A DNA stretch of 64,000 nt from JAMXLO01 sp963791495 (GTDB lineage: Bacteria; Pseudomonadota; Alphaproteobacteria; Acetobacterales; Acetobacteraceae), in the NCBI GenBank assembly GCA_963791495.1, contig CAWBST010000027.1, forward strand, positions 186,001-250,000, written 5' to 3'. The notes beneath the pieces were generated by a model. It saw nothing but the letters and a program-made list of their open reading frames with translations. It was not told the origin of the DNA and did no database searches. The position numbers were made by a program, and so were the translations under genes. How positions within the stretch are numbered: position 1 is the stretch's first letter; every line of letters starts with the position of its first letter. This document shows positions 36,664 to 46,152 of the stretch, piece by piece.

Positions 36664-38026
36664 ATGAGCGATCAACTGCCCACCGCCACGCGCGTCTCCG
36701 ATCCGGGAATCCGCGCGCTGTACCGGCTGGAGAACCGTTGGCAGGCTTGGCTGGATGTGGAAGTCGCCCTGGCCAGGGCGCAGGCCGAACTCGGCATCAT
36801 CCCGGCCGACGCCGCCGAGGCGATCGCAGGCGCCGCGCGGCTGGAACTGCTGGACCGCGCGCGCATCGACGAGGGCTTTGCGCGTACCGGCCACACCATC
36901 GTCCCGCTGGTCTGGGAGCTGTCGCGCGTCGTGGGCGACAAGCATGGCGGCTGGGTGCACTGGGGCGCCACGACCCAGAACATCACCCAGACCGGTGACC
37001 TGCTGGTGCTGCGCCAGGCGCATCGCATCTTCCTCCGCCTGATCGGCGACGCGCTGACCGCGATGGCCGATCTCGCTGAACGCGGCGCGGACATGCCGAT
37101 GGCCGGGCGCACGCATGGCCAGCACGCGGTGCCGGCGACCTTTGGCTACAAGGTCGCGGTCTGGATTGACGAGCTGCTGCGGCATGTCGAGCGGCTGCGC
37201 CAGGCCGCGCCGCGGCTGTTCGTGGCAATGCTGGGCGGCGGCGCCGGCACGTTCGCCTCGCTGGGCAAGCAAGGGCCGCCGGTGCAGGCGGGGATCGGCA
37301 GGCAGCTCGGCTTCGGCACGATGACTGTGCCGTCACGTGCTCTCGGCGACCACCTGGCGGAGAACATCTGCCTACTCGGGTTGCTCGCGGCCACCTGCGG
37401 CAAGATCGGGCGCGAGGTCTACACGCTGATGAAGACCGAGTTCGGCGAGGTCGAGGAGCCAGTGCCTCCGGGGACCGTCGGCAGCTCGACCATGCCGCAG
37501 AAGCGCAATCCGAAGCTGTGCCAGGACATCATCGCCGCTTCGGCCGAGGTGCGGGCGATGGTGCCGCTTGCGCTGGAGGCAATGCAGACGGAGCACGAGG
37601 CGGACCGCACCACCAGTCTCATTATGGACTCGGCGGAGGCCCGCGCGTGCATCGAAACCGGGGATATGCTGGCACGGCTGGGCGAGGTGATGCGTGGCCT
37701 GCGGCTCGATCCGGCGCGCATGCGGCGCAACCTGGACCTGGGCGGCGGGCTGATCATGGCGGAGGCTGTGATGCTGGAACTCGGCGCCACGATCGGCCGG
37801 CAGCATGCGCATGACGTGGTGTACGACGCGGCCCAGGCGGCGTTCACCAGAGGGGCGGTCGTTCGGCGACCTTTTGGCGGCGGATCGGCGGGTGACCGAG
37901 CATCTGGATGCCGGGGCGATTACGCGGTTGCTGGACCCAACCGCCTATACCGGGCTGTGCGCCGACATGGCGCGCGAGGCGGCCGGGCGGGCGCGACAGG
38001 GGGCAGAAAGTTGTCGGGATGCCTGA
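36664..38026 (+). pseudogene. Fumarase/aspartase-superfamily lyase (PcaB-like), frameshifted
   Basis: A class II lyase with the superfamily signature GSSTMPQKRNP and upstream segments HWGATTQNITQTGDLLVLRQ and AGRTHGQHAVPATFGYK, most like 3-carboxy-cis,cis-muconate cycloisomerase; an adenylosuccinate-lyase-type role remains possible. The final segment reads in a second frame (RSFGDLLAADRRVTEHLDAG) after a GGGG run at 37852-37855; dropping one G restores 453 residues. The signature and active-site histidines precede the break, so only the C-terminal helical region is affected. GAGGGAG precedes the ATG. Confidence 0.82.
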
Positions 38027-38033
38027 AAAGGAA

Positions 38034-38063
38034 AACGCACGCCCCGGCAAGGGAACGTGCGTT
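38034..38063 (+). terminator. Hairpin after the lyase gene
   Basis: AACGCACG and CGTGCGTT form an 8-bp stem around a 14-base loop, starting eight bases after the lyase stop. No T-tract follows, so it may be a weak terminator, an mRNA-end stabiliser or chance. Confidence 0.3.
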
Positions 38064-38152
38064 AAGTGGAGCATTGATCAAGCCAAACGATACCCGAGAT
38101 TCGAGCCGGAAAGCCAATAACGGAAACGTGATTCACGGGATCGTGATAAGCC

Positions 38153-39460
38153 TCACTGCGCCGGCACCCGGGTTTCGGCCAGTTCCGCCTTCACCGCCGA
38201 GGTCACCGCGTCCAGCGTGTGGCGGACATCGGCTGCATCGTGCGCCAGGGAGACGTAGAACTTGCTCTCGCCCTTGAGGATCCCGGCCGCGCGGAACCGC
38301 CGATTGAACCGGCGACCCATCTCGGCGTCGGCGCGCAGGGTCGCGCGATAGTCGCTGACGTCGCCGGCCGCATACACGACGTCGAACAGCGGCGGCACGC
38401 CGATCACCTGCGCCGGCAGGCCGGCCTTCTCCAGCGTGGCGGATATGCCGGCCATCAGTTCGCGCCCTGTAGCGAATACCTTCTCGTAGGTGCCGGGTCG
38501 CCGCAGGACCTCCAGGGTCGCCAGGCCTGCCGCCGCCGCCACGGGATTGCCTGACAGCGTGCCGATCTGGGTGAGGAACCGTTCGTCGCCCACCTTGCCG
38601 CGATCGAACAACGACATGATGTCCTCACGCCCGGCGATCGCCGCGAGCGGGAAGCCGCCGCCGATGATCTTTCCCAGCGTGCACAGATCGGGCGTCACAC
38701 CGTAGAACGCCTGCGCGCCGCCATAGGCGAAGCGGAACCCGGTCACCACCTCGTCGAAGATCAGCGGGATGCCGTGTTCCGTGCACGCATCGCGCAGCGC
38801 CTGCAGGAAGCCAGGCTTCGGCGGCAACAGGCGCTGGAACGGCTCGACGATCACGCCGCCGAGTTCGTCGTGGTGCTGGTGGATCAGGCTGACGGCCAAC
38901 GCCGCATCGTTGAACGGGGCGATGATCATCTCGTCGCGCACGCTGCGCGGAATGCCTGGCGAGTCGGGCACGGCCTGCGGGAAGTTGCCGGGCCGCTTCG
39001 GCGCGAGGCTCATCAGGCTGTAGTCGCTCATGCCGTGATAGCCGCCCTCGAACTTGAGGATCTTGTCGCGGCCGCGGAAAGCGCGGGCGACGCGCATCGC
39101 GTAGGCGTCGGCCTCGGTGCCGCTGCTGACGAACCGCACTTTCTGCGCACAGGCGACCGCATCGACGATCGCGGCGGCCAGCCTGATGCCGTGCTCGTTG
39201 TTGGCGAAGAACGTGGTGCCGCGTGGGATCTGCGCCTGCACCGCCGCCATCACGTCGGGGTGGCAGTGGCCGATGAACATCGGGCCGGAGCCCAGCAGGA
39301 AGTCCACATATTCGTTGCCGCTGACGTCCCAGACGCGGGCGCCGCGACCTTCGCGGATGACGATATCGCCGGCGACGTTGCCGAAACTGCCGGCAGGCAG
39401 CACGCGCTGCGCCAGCTCAATCAGCGTCTGTTCCTGGTCGCTTTGCATCAGTCCGCTCAT
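38153..39460 (-). CDS. Class III aminotransferase, glutamate-1-semialdehyde aminomutase-like
   Basis: A 435-residue PLP enzyme close to HemL-type aminomutases and related transaminases. Landmarks are GSGPMFIGHCHPDVMAAV, FVSSGTEADAYAMRVARA, IPLIFDEVVTGFRFAYGGAQ and the lysine in LCTLGKIIGGGFPLAA. It is unlikely to be housekeeping HemL because of its catabolic neighbourhood and co-orientation with an MFS transporter eight bases upstream, which may supply its amine substrate. Confidence 0.87.
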   Translation of the reverse strand: MSGLMQSDQEQTLIELAQRVLPAGSFGNVAGDIVIREGRGARVWDVSGNEYVDFLLGSGPMFIGHCHPDVMAAVQAQIPRGTTFFANNEHGIRLAAAIVDAVACAQKVRFVSSGTEADAYAMRVARAFRGRDKILKFEGGYHGMSDYSLMSLAPKRPGNFPQAVPDSPGIPRSVRDEMIIAPFNDAALAVSLIHQHHDELGGVIVEPFQRLLPPKPGFLQALRDACTEHGIPLIFDEVVTGFRFAYGGAQAFYGVTPDLCTLGKIIGGGFPLAAIAGREDIMSLFDRGKVGDERFLTQIGTLSGNPVAAAAGLATLEVLRRPGTYEKVFATGRELMAGISATLEKAGLPAQVIGVPPLFDVVYAAGDVSDYRATLRADAEMGRRFNRRFRAAGILKGESKFYVSLAHDAADVRHTLDAVTSAVKAELAETRVPAQ

Positions 39461-39468
39461 CTCTATTC

Positions 39469-40698
39469 TTACTCCGCCTGAAGCAACGCCCCACCATGCG
39501 CCCGCTGGCGCGACCGTCGGTCACCGACCAGCACCGCCAGCACGGTCAGCGTCATGAAGCATACCGAGCTGTAGAAGATCCAGCGCGGCTCGCCATGATC
39601 CATGAGCCAGCCGCCGATCATAGGGCCAATCGCGCCGCCGATGTTGAAACCGGTGGTGACGATGCCGAACACGCGTCCTGCCATGCCGGGGGGCGCGGCG
39701 GCGCGCACCATCATGTCGCGCGAGGGCATGATCATGCCGCCGAGGAACCCCGCCGCCGTCATGGTCGCCACCAGCAGCACGGTGCCCAGATCGAAGGTGC
39801 CGATCGTGAACGTCAGCACCGCGGCGAGCGCGAACCCGGCCGCAGCGACCTCGGCGTGACGGCGGGTGGCGTCGGCGACGAAGCCGCCGGCCAGCACGCC
39901 GATCGCGGTCGCCATCAGGTAGGCCGACAGCGCCGCGTTCGCGACGGAAAGCTGCACCCCGTAGAGCGCGATCAGAGCGACGACCGAGAATGTCGTGATG
40001 GCGCCGGACGACAGGCTCAGCAGCGCGAACAGCCCGGTCAGGCTGATCACCGCGGGCGACAGCACGGCGCGCACAGGCGAACGCTCGGGTTCGTGGCGCA
40101 TCGTCGGCTGACGGCGCGTGGCGAGGGCGTCCATGCCGGGCGACAGCAGCAGCGGTACCGCCACGACGAAGGCGATCAGGCCGCCGAACACGATCGCGGC
40201 CTGGTACCCCGCCAGGTTCGCTATGACCAGCGTCACCGTCGGCGCGATGGCGCCACCGAAGAAGCCCGCGAAGGTGTGGATCGAGAAGGCGCGCCCGACA
40301 CGCGACGGGTCGATCACCGAACCCAGGATCGAGTAGTCGGACGGGTGGTACACCGCATTGGCGATGCCGGCGAGCACCGCGGCGCAGAGCAGCCAGCGGT
40401 AATCCGGGAACACGCCGATCGAGGCATAGGCGAAGCCCGAGAGGCACAGGCCGGCGATCAGCACGCGGCGCGGTCCGACGTGGTCAACGATCCAGCCCAT
40501 CGGCGCCTGCACGACGGCCGAGGTCACGTTGTACATCGTCATCGCCAGGCCGAGCTCGACGAAGCCGATGCCCATGCGCTGGCGCAGCACGTAGAACAGC
40601 GGCGGCAGGACCAGGTAGTGGTAGTGGCTGACCAGATGCGCGGCGGATATCAGGGTGAGCGCGCGCGCCTCGCTCATTTTTCTTGGCTCGGACGTCAT
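39469..40698 (-). CDS. MFS transporter
   Basis: A 409-residue major facilitator with about twelve hydrophobic spans. The inter-helix motif GWIVDHVGPRRVLIAG after helix 2 and the six-helix pseudo-repeat (central loop LATRRQPTMRHEPERSPVR) fit the family. The gene precedes the aminotransferase by eight bases and likely moves the substrate or product of that enzyme. The first ATG or one seven codons in may be used. Confidence 0.88.
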   Translation of the reverse strand: MTSEPRKMSEARALTLISAAHLVSHYHYLVLPPLFYVLRQRMGIGFVELGLAMTMYNVTSAVVQAPMGWIVDHVGPRRVLIAGLCLSGFAYASIGVFPDYRWLLCAAVLAGIANAVYHPSDYSILGSVIDPSRVGRAFSIHTFAGFFGGAIAPTVTLVIANLAGYQAAIVFGGLIAFVVAVPLLLSPGMDALATRRQPTMRHEPERSPVRAVLSPAVISLTGLFALLSLSSGAITTFSVVALIALYGVQLSVANAALSAYLMATAIGVLAGGFVADATRRHAEVAAAGFALAAVLTFTIGTFDLGTVLLVATMTAAGFLGGMIMPSRDMMVRAAAPPGMAGRVFGIVTTGFNIGGAIGPMIGGWLMDHGEPRWIFYSSVCFMTLTVLAVLVGDRRSRQRAHGGALLQAE

Positions 40699-40755
40699 GG
40701 CGGGTTCTTAGCCGATCGGGCCGGAGATGGCGAATAACGCACCGTCACGCCGGGC

Positions 40756-41151
40756 TCAGTCCTCCATGCCATCGAGGAGGTGTTGAGCCTGTGGCTTGAG
40801 CCTCGGAAGGTCGCGCGTCACGGCCTGCCATACGATCTCGGTATCGATATCGAAGTAGCCATGCACGAGCACGTTGCGCATCCCAATGATCTGCGGCCAT
40901 GGGATGTCGGGTGCGAGTGCCTGCAGCTCTGGCGGGAGACGCCGGGCGGCTTCACCAATGCTGGCGGTCAGGCCGAGACGGGTGCCGTTGCTAGGGGCTG
41001 AGGCAGGAGGATAAGCCATGACCTTCCGACCATGCTGAGTATGGCGCGAGACCGCTCGATCGGCTGGATCGTCGGCAGTTCCTCGCGAGTGGTGATCGGG
41101 GATCGATACGTATCGTGAGCCGGCTGCTGATCGGGTTCTTTCTGTTCGCAC
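40756..41151 (-). CDS. HepT-like (DUF86) ribonuclease-fold fragment
   Basis: The C-terminal half matches HepT/DUF86: SIGEAARRLPPELQALAPDIPWPQIIGMRNVLVHGYFDID includes the active-site R-x4-H-x-Y motif (RNVLVHGY). The N-terminal part (residues 1-45) does not look like the usual family helix and overlaps another frame, so a start at 41019 or an upstream frameshift is possible. No MntA antitoxin partner follows or precedes. HepT toxins are neutralised by AMP-transfer from MntA, so an orphan is probably a decayed remnant. Confidence 0.5.
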   Translation of the reverse strand: MRTERTRSAAGSRYVSIPDHHSRGTADDPADRAVSRHTQHGRKVMAYPPASAPSNGTRLGLTASIGEAARRLPPELQALAPDIPWPQIIGMRNVLVHGYFDIDTEIVWQAVTRDLPRLKPQAQHLLDGMED

Positions 41152-41312
41152 CGCTTGTAGAGTTGACGGATACGATCCTCGCAGGGGCCTCTATCCTCAG
41201 CCTGCAGACAGCTCTCAAGCTTCGGCATTGCCGCATCGTTGCACGGATCATCCGGATAGGCAGCAGGAAGCGCACCCAGAATCATTCCTAACCCGACAAG
41301 GTGCCTAAGCAA
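40968..41312 (-). CDS. Small secreted Cys-containing hypothetical protein
   Basis: A 114-residue ORF with a signal-peptide-like N-terminus (MLRHLVGLGMILGALPAA) and a short cysteine-spaced segment CNDAAMPKLESCLQAEDRGPCEDRIRQLYKRCEQK that recalls LprI/DUF1311-type secreted proteins. The tail from residue 65 onwards overlaps the HepT-like frame and looks unstructured. Function unknown; low support. Confidence 0.35.
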   Translation of the reverse strand: MLRHLVGLGMILGALPAAYPDDPCNDAAMPKLESCLQAEDRGPCEDRIRQLYKRCEQKEPDQQPAHDTYRSPITTREELPTIQPIERSRAILSMVGRSWLILLPQPLATAPVSA

Positions 41313-41445
41313 TTTGTGCCTCCACTCTCGATGAGCCGATCATGGCCGCAACGACCTGCCAGGGCAATCATGCTTCAGCGAGAGGCTGCCCCCTGCTTCT
41401 GACCAAGCACCGGGTCGTGCACCGGCCGCGATCCGGCTGACCGGA

Positions 41446-42012
41446 TCAGGCGCTGGGGTTGTATGTCGTGATCTTGGACCCTTGCAACGACAAGCCCGCC
41501 ATGAGTCCGTTTTGGCCGAAAGGAATGGCGATAACCTTATGCGACAAGGTGGTGCTGTCTATGGACGCGCCTGCACCTGTATCGATTACGGCCACGCTCG
41601 GATCGGTGCCAATCGACCACCCGTCGCTCTTGTCGAGGAATTGCACCGCCTGAGGATCCATGAAAAATAGCGCATAGCTGAACCATTGCACACCGGCTTG
41701 TAGCCCGAACGAAGCGGCGGCAATCGTGTAATAGCCATCAATATGATTATGTACCCATAGCACACCTTTGCCGCCTTGCGCCCCAAAGATGAAGCCGCCC
41801 TTCACGATCTTGGGGAACACCAGAATTCCCGCGGCCTTTTTCCCGAGCTCTGCTGCCCGATGGTCTGCTGCATAGAGCTTCCGCAGCGCTGCGGAGGCAT
41901 CCCGCTCGATTTGAGCGGCATCCGATGCCGCAAACGCCTCCCTTGCTCCCAACAACATCAGCGGGCCCATGGCGGCAACCGCCTGGATGGCACTTCGCCG
42001 GGTCGATTTCAT
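41446..42012 (-). CDS. SYLF/Ysc84-domain lipid-binding protein
   Basis: A 188-residue protein with a likely Tat/Sec-type N-terminus (STRRSAIQAVAAMGPLMLLGAREAFAA) and the SYLF (Ysc84) core: AAGILVFPKIVKGGFIFGAQGGKGVLW, a tyrosine-rich strand YYTIAAASFGLQAGVQ, and GAGASIDSTTLSHKVIAIPFGQNGLMAGLSLQGSKIT. The fold binds phosphoinositide-like lipids in eukaryotes; bacterial members are periplasmic and of unclear function. A perfect AAGGAGG lies eight bases before the ATG. Confidence 0.9.
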   Translation of the reverse strand: MKSTRRSAIQAVAAMGPLMLLGAREAFAASDAAQIERDASAALRKLYAADHRAAELGKKAAGILVFPKIVKGGFIFGAQGGKGVLWVHNHIDGYYTIAAASFGLQAGVQWFSYALFFMDPQAVQFLDKSDGWSIGTDPSVAVIDTGAGASIDSTTLSHKVIAIPFGQNGLMAGLSLQGSKITTYNPSA

Positions 42013-42529
42013 TTACTGGACCTCCTTCGGGTGGGTCGGCGTCTAGATAGTTCAATCAGCCGAGGGCCTTAGCCACAACGCAGCGTGCCACAGGATTGCA
42101 CGCCTTCAAACTGCGACACTACCCGCATCTTGGGGCAATAGCCCATGCACCAGCGAGCGCGTCGCCAACGTAGCCAACGCCAGACTGCGGAACGCCACCG
42201 CAGCCTGAAGTCTCCGCGCCGCGGCATTCGCCGGATGTAGCCCGGCCGGAGCGGTCCCCCGAACACTTGTGAGCCGGATCGGCAAATTTCGCTCATGTGT
42301 CGGCTGAAGAAACATCCTTTGTGGGAACGACCTTAAACCGCGTACCAACGGCAGCGGGATCGACCGCATCGGTGAGTTGAGCGGACGGCGTCCCCGTAGA
42401 GTTCGCCACATAGAGTCATACGCTCACCAATGGTGGTGCGCAGCCGATCGAATGAGCGCCCGCGACGCGCCGTCTAGGGCGTTATTTCCGGCTGTGTGCA
42501 TTCCATCACCGAAGAGAGGAGGGAGAAAG
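42013..42529. other. Intergenic region, no recognised gene
   Basis: A 517-base divergent gap between the SYLF and phosphatase genes. Open frames on the minus strand (42069-42411) lack a ribosome site and any recognisable domain. No strong promoter, hairpin or repeat stands out, although both flanking genes must be transcribed from here. Confidence 0.5.
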
Positions 42530-43244
42530 ATGATGATGGAGTGTTCCGAGGCAGCGTATGCCAGTTATTCGGTCTCCCGAGCCCCTCACGGAGCGAAGCC
42601 AGACCGCACGGCGAGCTTTTGTTTGAAGGGGCTGCGGCTGATCGCCATTCTCGTAGGCATGCTAGCCACCGGAACCGCGCAGGCAGACCCGTTGTTGTCT
42701 GGCACAGCGTTGGTCACGTCTTTGCGTCAAGGCGGTTATGTTCTTCTCATGCGGCACGCGAGTTCACCTGCTGCGCCACCGACTGCCGGAAGTAGCCGAG
42801 TACGACAACACCAAGTTAGAGCGACAGCTTGATGAGACCGGGCGCAGTTCGGCACAGGCCATGGGCAGGGCAATCAAGACACTGAGCATACCTGTTGGAG
42901 AGGTTTGGTCGAGCCCGACCTATCGCGCGCTGGAGACGGTGCGCCTCGCCGGCCTGCCAAACCCGACGACAGCGGTTGAGCTGGGTGACGGTGGACAAAG
43001 CATGCAGGCGATTTCCAAGGGCCAAGCGGCCTGGCTACAGGCGAAGGTCGCCGAGAGGCCACGCGCCGGAACCAACACGATCATCGTGACACAGTATCCC
43101 AACATCCAGGAAGCTTTCGGCCAGAACGCCTCCGGCCTCACGGAAGGAGATGCTCTGATTGTCCATCCCGGCGACGCGGGTGCGGATGAGATCGTGGGCC
43201 GGGTGAAAATCGAGGAGTGGCCCACGTTGGCTTCTCAACGGTGA
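42530..43244 (+). pseudogene. Histidine phosphatase-family protein, frameshifted
   Basis: A secreted histidine acid phosphatase-like protein. The ATG at 42530 follows GGAGG, then comes a signal-type segment LRLIAILVGMLATGTAQA and the catalytic R-H motif in YVLLMRHASSP. The rest (ERQLDETGRSSAQAMGRAIKTLSIPVGEVWSSPTYRALETVRLAGLP; TNTIIVTQYPN) continues in the next frame. Removing one A of AA at 42790-42791 rejoins PPTAG and VAEYDNTKLERQ into 237 residues. The second catalytic histidine appears replaced in the TQYPN segment, where SHxP is usual, so activity is doubtful even after repair. Confidence 0.75.
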
Positions 43245-43294
43245 GCTTTGCCCGGCGCGCGCCGCCGTATCAAGTGCCTTCGTGCCGCTGAGCA

Positions 43295-43903
43295 TCAGCC
43301 AACACTTGCCAACTTCCGATCGACGAACTCCAGCCGGTCCTGGCCCCAGAAGATCTCATCGCCGATGACGTAGCTGGGTGCGCCGAACACGCCGCGATCC
43401 AGCGCCGCCTGCGTGTCGGCGATGCGGCGCTCGGTCCAGCGCGATTCGGCGCCGAGCTTCATCACGGCGTCGGCGTTCAGGCCGATCTCGGTGATCAGCG
43501 TGGCGAGCGTCGCGGGATCGCCCGGATTGAGTTCGTCCTGCCACACCGCGCGCAGCACGCGATGTGCCAGCTTGATTGCGGGAGCGTCGCCCTGGGTCTC
43601 GCGCAACGCGATGACGCAGGGAGCGGAGAGCTCCTCGCTGGAGGGGAAGTGTTTCGGCTGGATGTTGATCGGCACGCCGAGGAGGTCGCGCCAGCGGCGA
43701 AGCTCCATCAGGCGGTAGGCCTGGCGCTGCGGCGCGCGCCTGGGCAGCGGCAGGCCGCCGGATGCGGGGAAGATCGTGCCGAAATCGACGGGATAGATGC
43801 GCAACGAGGCGCCATGCTTCACCGCCAGTGCCTCGATGCGCGCGGCGCCGAGATGCGTCCATGGCGAGTTCAGCGAGGCGTAGTAGTCGATGTGCTGGGC
43901 CAT
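43295..43903 (-). CDS. 2-hydroxychromene-2-carboxylate isomerase-like (DsbA-fold)
   Basis: A 202-residue GST-kappa/HCCA-isomerase-like protein. It begins IDYYASLNSPWTHLGAARIEALA, has no CxxC, and ends GAPSYVIGDEIFWGQDRLEFVDRKL, the family-typical cis-Pro and C-terminal motifs. GGAGG precedes the ATG at 43903. Such enzymes use glutathione to isomerise aromatic-ring cleavage products. It is divergent from an MBL hydrolase. Confidence 0.88.
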   Translation of the reverse strand: MAQHIDYYASLNSPWTHLGAARIEALAVKHGASLRIYPVDFGTIFPASGGLPLPRRAPQRQAYRLMELRRWRDLLGVPINIQPKHFPSSEELSAPCVIALRETQGDAPAIKLAHRVLRAVWQDELNPGDPATLATLITEIGLNADAVMKLGAESRWTERRIADTQAALDRGVFGAPSYVIGDEIFWGQDRLEFVDRKLASVG

Positions 43904-43973
43904 GTCGGTGTCCTCCCGCGTTGGCGCCAATCGTGATACGGCGACATGGTCGGCACAAGGCGAAGGAACATCG

Positions 43974-44828
43974 ATGTCCAGATGGCGGATCGGCGACGTG
44001 ACGGTGACCAAGGTCGTCGAGCTGGAGGTGACCGGCGGCAGCCGCTTCATCCTGCCGCAGGCGACAAGGGAAGCAATCCAGCCGATCGCCTGGCTACGGC
44101 CGCATTTCGCGGACGAGGACGGACGGCTGCGCATGAGCATCCACAGCTTCGTGGTGCAGACGCCGACGCGACGGATCGTGGTCGATACCTGCCTGGGCAA
44201 CGACAAGGAGAACCGGCGGATACCGGCGTGGAACAACCTGCAGGGGCCCTTTCTGGCGGACCTTGCCGCGGCGGGACATCCGCGGGAGGCGATCGACACC
44301 GTGCTGTGCACACATCTCCACGTGGACCATGTCGGTTGGAACACGATGCTGGTCGGCGGCAAGTGGGTGCCGACTTTCCCGCAGGCGCGCTATCTGATGG
44401 GGCGCATCGAATACGAGCACTGGTCGCAGCCGCAGGGCCGCGAGGATATGGTCTCGGTGTTCGGTGATTCAGTGCGGCCGGTGTTCGATGCGGGTCTGGT
44501 CGACCTGGTGGAGACCGACGCGCGGATCTGCGACGAGATCGATCTCGTGCCGACCGTCGGCCATACGCCCGGGCATGTCAGCGTGCGGATCCGCTCGCGC
44601 GGCGAGGAGGCGCTGATCACCGGGGACTTCATGCACCACCCGTGTCAGATCGCGCACCCCGAGTGGGCGTCGACGGCGGACTCCGATCCGGAGCAAGGAC
44701 AGCGAACGCGCGAGGTCATGTTCGAGCGGCTGGCCGGGACGCCGGTGCTGGTGATCGGCACTCACTTCGCCGGCGCGACGGCGGGGCGGATCGTGCGGGA
44801 TGGGGAGACGTATCGGCTGGATGTGTAG
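43974..44828 (+). CDS. MBL-fold metallo-hydrolase (paralogue)
   Basis: A 284-residue metallo-beta-lactamase-fold enzyme with HxHxDH in CTHLHVDHVGWNTML and later ligands in TPGHVSVRI and ITGDFMHHP. Its start MSRWRIGDVTVTKVVE and zinc segment match the gene at 2327-3196, so both are paralogues of one hydrolase group. AAGGA precedes the ATG. The substrate is unknown; the neighbouring isomerase suggests an aromatic or lactone pathway. Confidence 0.87.
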   Translation: MSRWRIGDVTVTKVVELEVTGGSRFILPQATREAIQPIAWLRPHFADEDGRLRMSIHSFVVQTPTRRIVVDTCLGNDKENRRIPAWNNLQGPFLADLAAAGHPREAIDTVLCTHLHVDHVGWNTMLVGGKWVPTFPQARYLMGRIEYEHWSQPQGREDMVSVFGDSVRPVFDAGLVDLVETDARICDEIDLVPTVGHTPGHVSVRIRSRGEEALITGDFMHHPCQIAHPEWASTADSDPEQGQRTREVMFERLAGTPVLVIGTHFAGATAGRIVRDGETYRLDV

Positions 44829-44835
44829 CCCGATT

Positions 44836-44873
44836 CTCCCCCTCCCCTCGCGGGAGGGGGTTGGGGGAGGGGG
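44836..44873. repeat. GC-rich element, 38-base variant, copy 4
   Basis: Starts eight bases after the MBL stop. One G shorter than the 39-base unit in its G-rich arm. It forms an inverted pair with copy 5 across a 19-base spacer. Confidence 0.85.
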
Positions 44874-44892
44874 CGTTGGGACATTGGCGCGG

Positions 44893-44930
44893 CCCCCTCC
44901 CCCAGCCCCCTCCCGCGAGGGGAGGGGGAG
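44893..44930. repeat. GC-rich element, 38-base variant, copy 5 (inverted)
   Basis: Inverse of copy 4 and ending eight bases before the stop of the convergent LLM gene. The pair can act as a bidirectional transcription end for the two convergent genes. Confidence 0.85.
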
Positions 44931-44938
44931 GAGATTAC

Positions 44939-46141
44939 CTACTCGGCCGCGGCGACGCCTTGCGCTATCGGGTCAACCACAAGGTCGCGCAGCCTTGGAG
45001 CCACTTCGCGGCCGAACAGCCGGATGTTCGCCGCCGCATCCTCATGGCTGAGGAAACCTCCCTGACCGAAGAACAGCAGATGGCCGATACCGCCCATCCG
45101 CTGGGAGAAATCCCTGATCTGGCCGAACACATCGTCCGGCGTTCCTGCGAACACGGTGTCAGTGTCCATAAACTGCTGCACCGTTGCACGGCGGTGATCG
45201 ATCGGATTGCCCTGCCGGTCCTTGACGATGCGGTGCGCCCGCGGCCCTGCCTTCATGATCGCGACATTCGCGCCGATCGAGTTGTAGCCAGGCGGGTTGG
45301 TGAACGGCTCGGCGACAACCGGCGCGGTGCGCACATAGTCGGCGATCTGATCAGCGCGCCGCAGCCCTTCCTCGCGCGTGGCACCGACGCCGACGACAGC
45401 GGCAAAGGCGAGCCGATCCGGTCCTGCCTCCCAGCCCAACTCACGTGCCCTCTGGCGATACGCGTCGTACATCGGCTTGGCGGTGCCACCGGACAGCAGC
45501 GTGCCCACCACGTGACCGCGCTCCGCCGCAAGCTTGCCGGTATCGACGCTCATGCCGGTCATCCACACCGGCGGCGTCGGCTTCTGCACCGGCTTCGGCC
45601 AGATGTTGACGCTGCGGTAGTGGAAGAACTCGCCCTCCCAGTTGAACGGGCCGTCATGCGTGGACATCGCCTTCAGGATCAGGTCGTGCGCCTCCCAGTA
45701 GCGGCGCATCAGAGTCGCGGGATTGCTGTTCGCCGGCTGGATCTCGTACGGCGCGCCTTTCACCAGGCCCATCTCCAGCCGCCCGCCCGACAGCACGTCG
45801 AGCCACGCCATCTCTTCCGCCACGCGCACCGGATCAGGCCGATTGGCGATCGGCGTGCCGAGTGACAGCAGACGCGAGCGCTTGGTTTCACGGGCGATGA
45901 TCGCCAGCGCCATGGGCACCGACACCGTCATGCACGTCGCCGTGCTGTGGTGCTCGTTCACCATGATGTCGAGGCCCACCTCGTCGCACAGCGCGAACTC
46001 GTCGAGATATCGGTTCAGCAGGCCGTGTGCGGTCGGCGGATCGAAGTTGCTGGACGGCAGCACCACCCGCAGCGTGCCGCGCGCGAGGCCGGCTTCCCAC
46101 GCCGGGTGATACGCCATCTCGGAGAAATACCAGCAGCGCAT
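44939..46141 (-). CDS. LLM-class flavin-dependent oxidoreductase
   Basis: A 400-residue bacterial luciferase-like monooxygenase. Recognisable segments are NEHHSTATCMTVSVPMALAII, ANRPDPVRVAEEMAWLDVLSGGRLEMGLVKG and NIWPKPVQKPTPPVWMTGMS. It stands next to an alpha/beta hydrolase and two acyl-CoA dehydrogenases on the same strand, so it probably oxidises the same compound class. The ATG lies 11 bases after the hydrolase stop. Confidence 0.88.
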   Translation of the reverse strand: MRCWYFSEMAYHPAWEAGLARGTLRVVLPSSNFDPPTAHGLLNRYLDEFALCDEVGLDIMVNEHHSTATCMTVSVPMALAIIARETKRSRLLSLGTPIANRPDPVRVAEEMAWLDVLSGGRLEMGLVKGAPYEIQPANSNPATLMRRYWEAHDLILKAMSTHDGPFNWEGEFFHYRSVNIWPKPVQKPTPPVWMTGMSVDTGKLAAERGHVVGTLLSGGTAKPMYDAYRQRARELGWEAGPDRLAFAAVVGVGATREEGLRRADQIADYVRTAPVVAEPFTNPPGYNSIGANVAIMKAGPRAHRIVKDRQGNPIDHRRATVQQFMDTDTVFAGTPDDVFGQIRDFSQRMGGIGHLLFFGQGGFLSHEDAAANIRLFGREVAPRLRDLVVDPIAQGVAAAE

Positions 46142-46152
46142 GGGCGCGCTCC

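Noticed and set aside
42069..42411. Minus-strand frames in the gap before the phosphatase
   Set aside because: No ribosome-binding site, no recognisable fold and no coupling to neighbours; left as intergenic.
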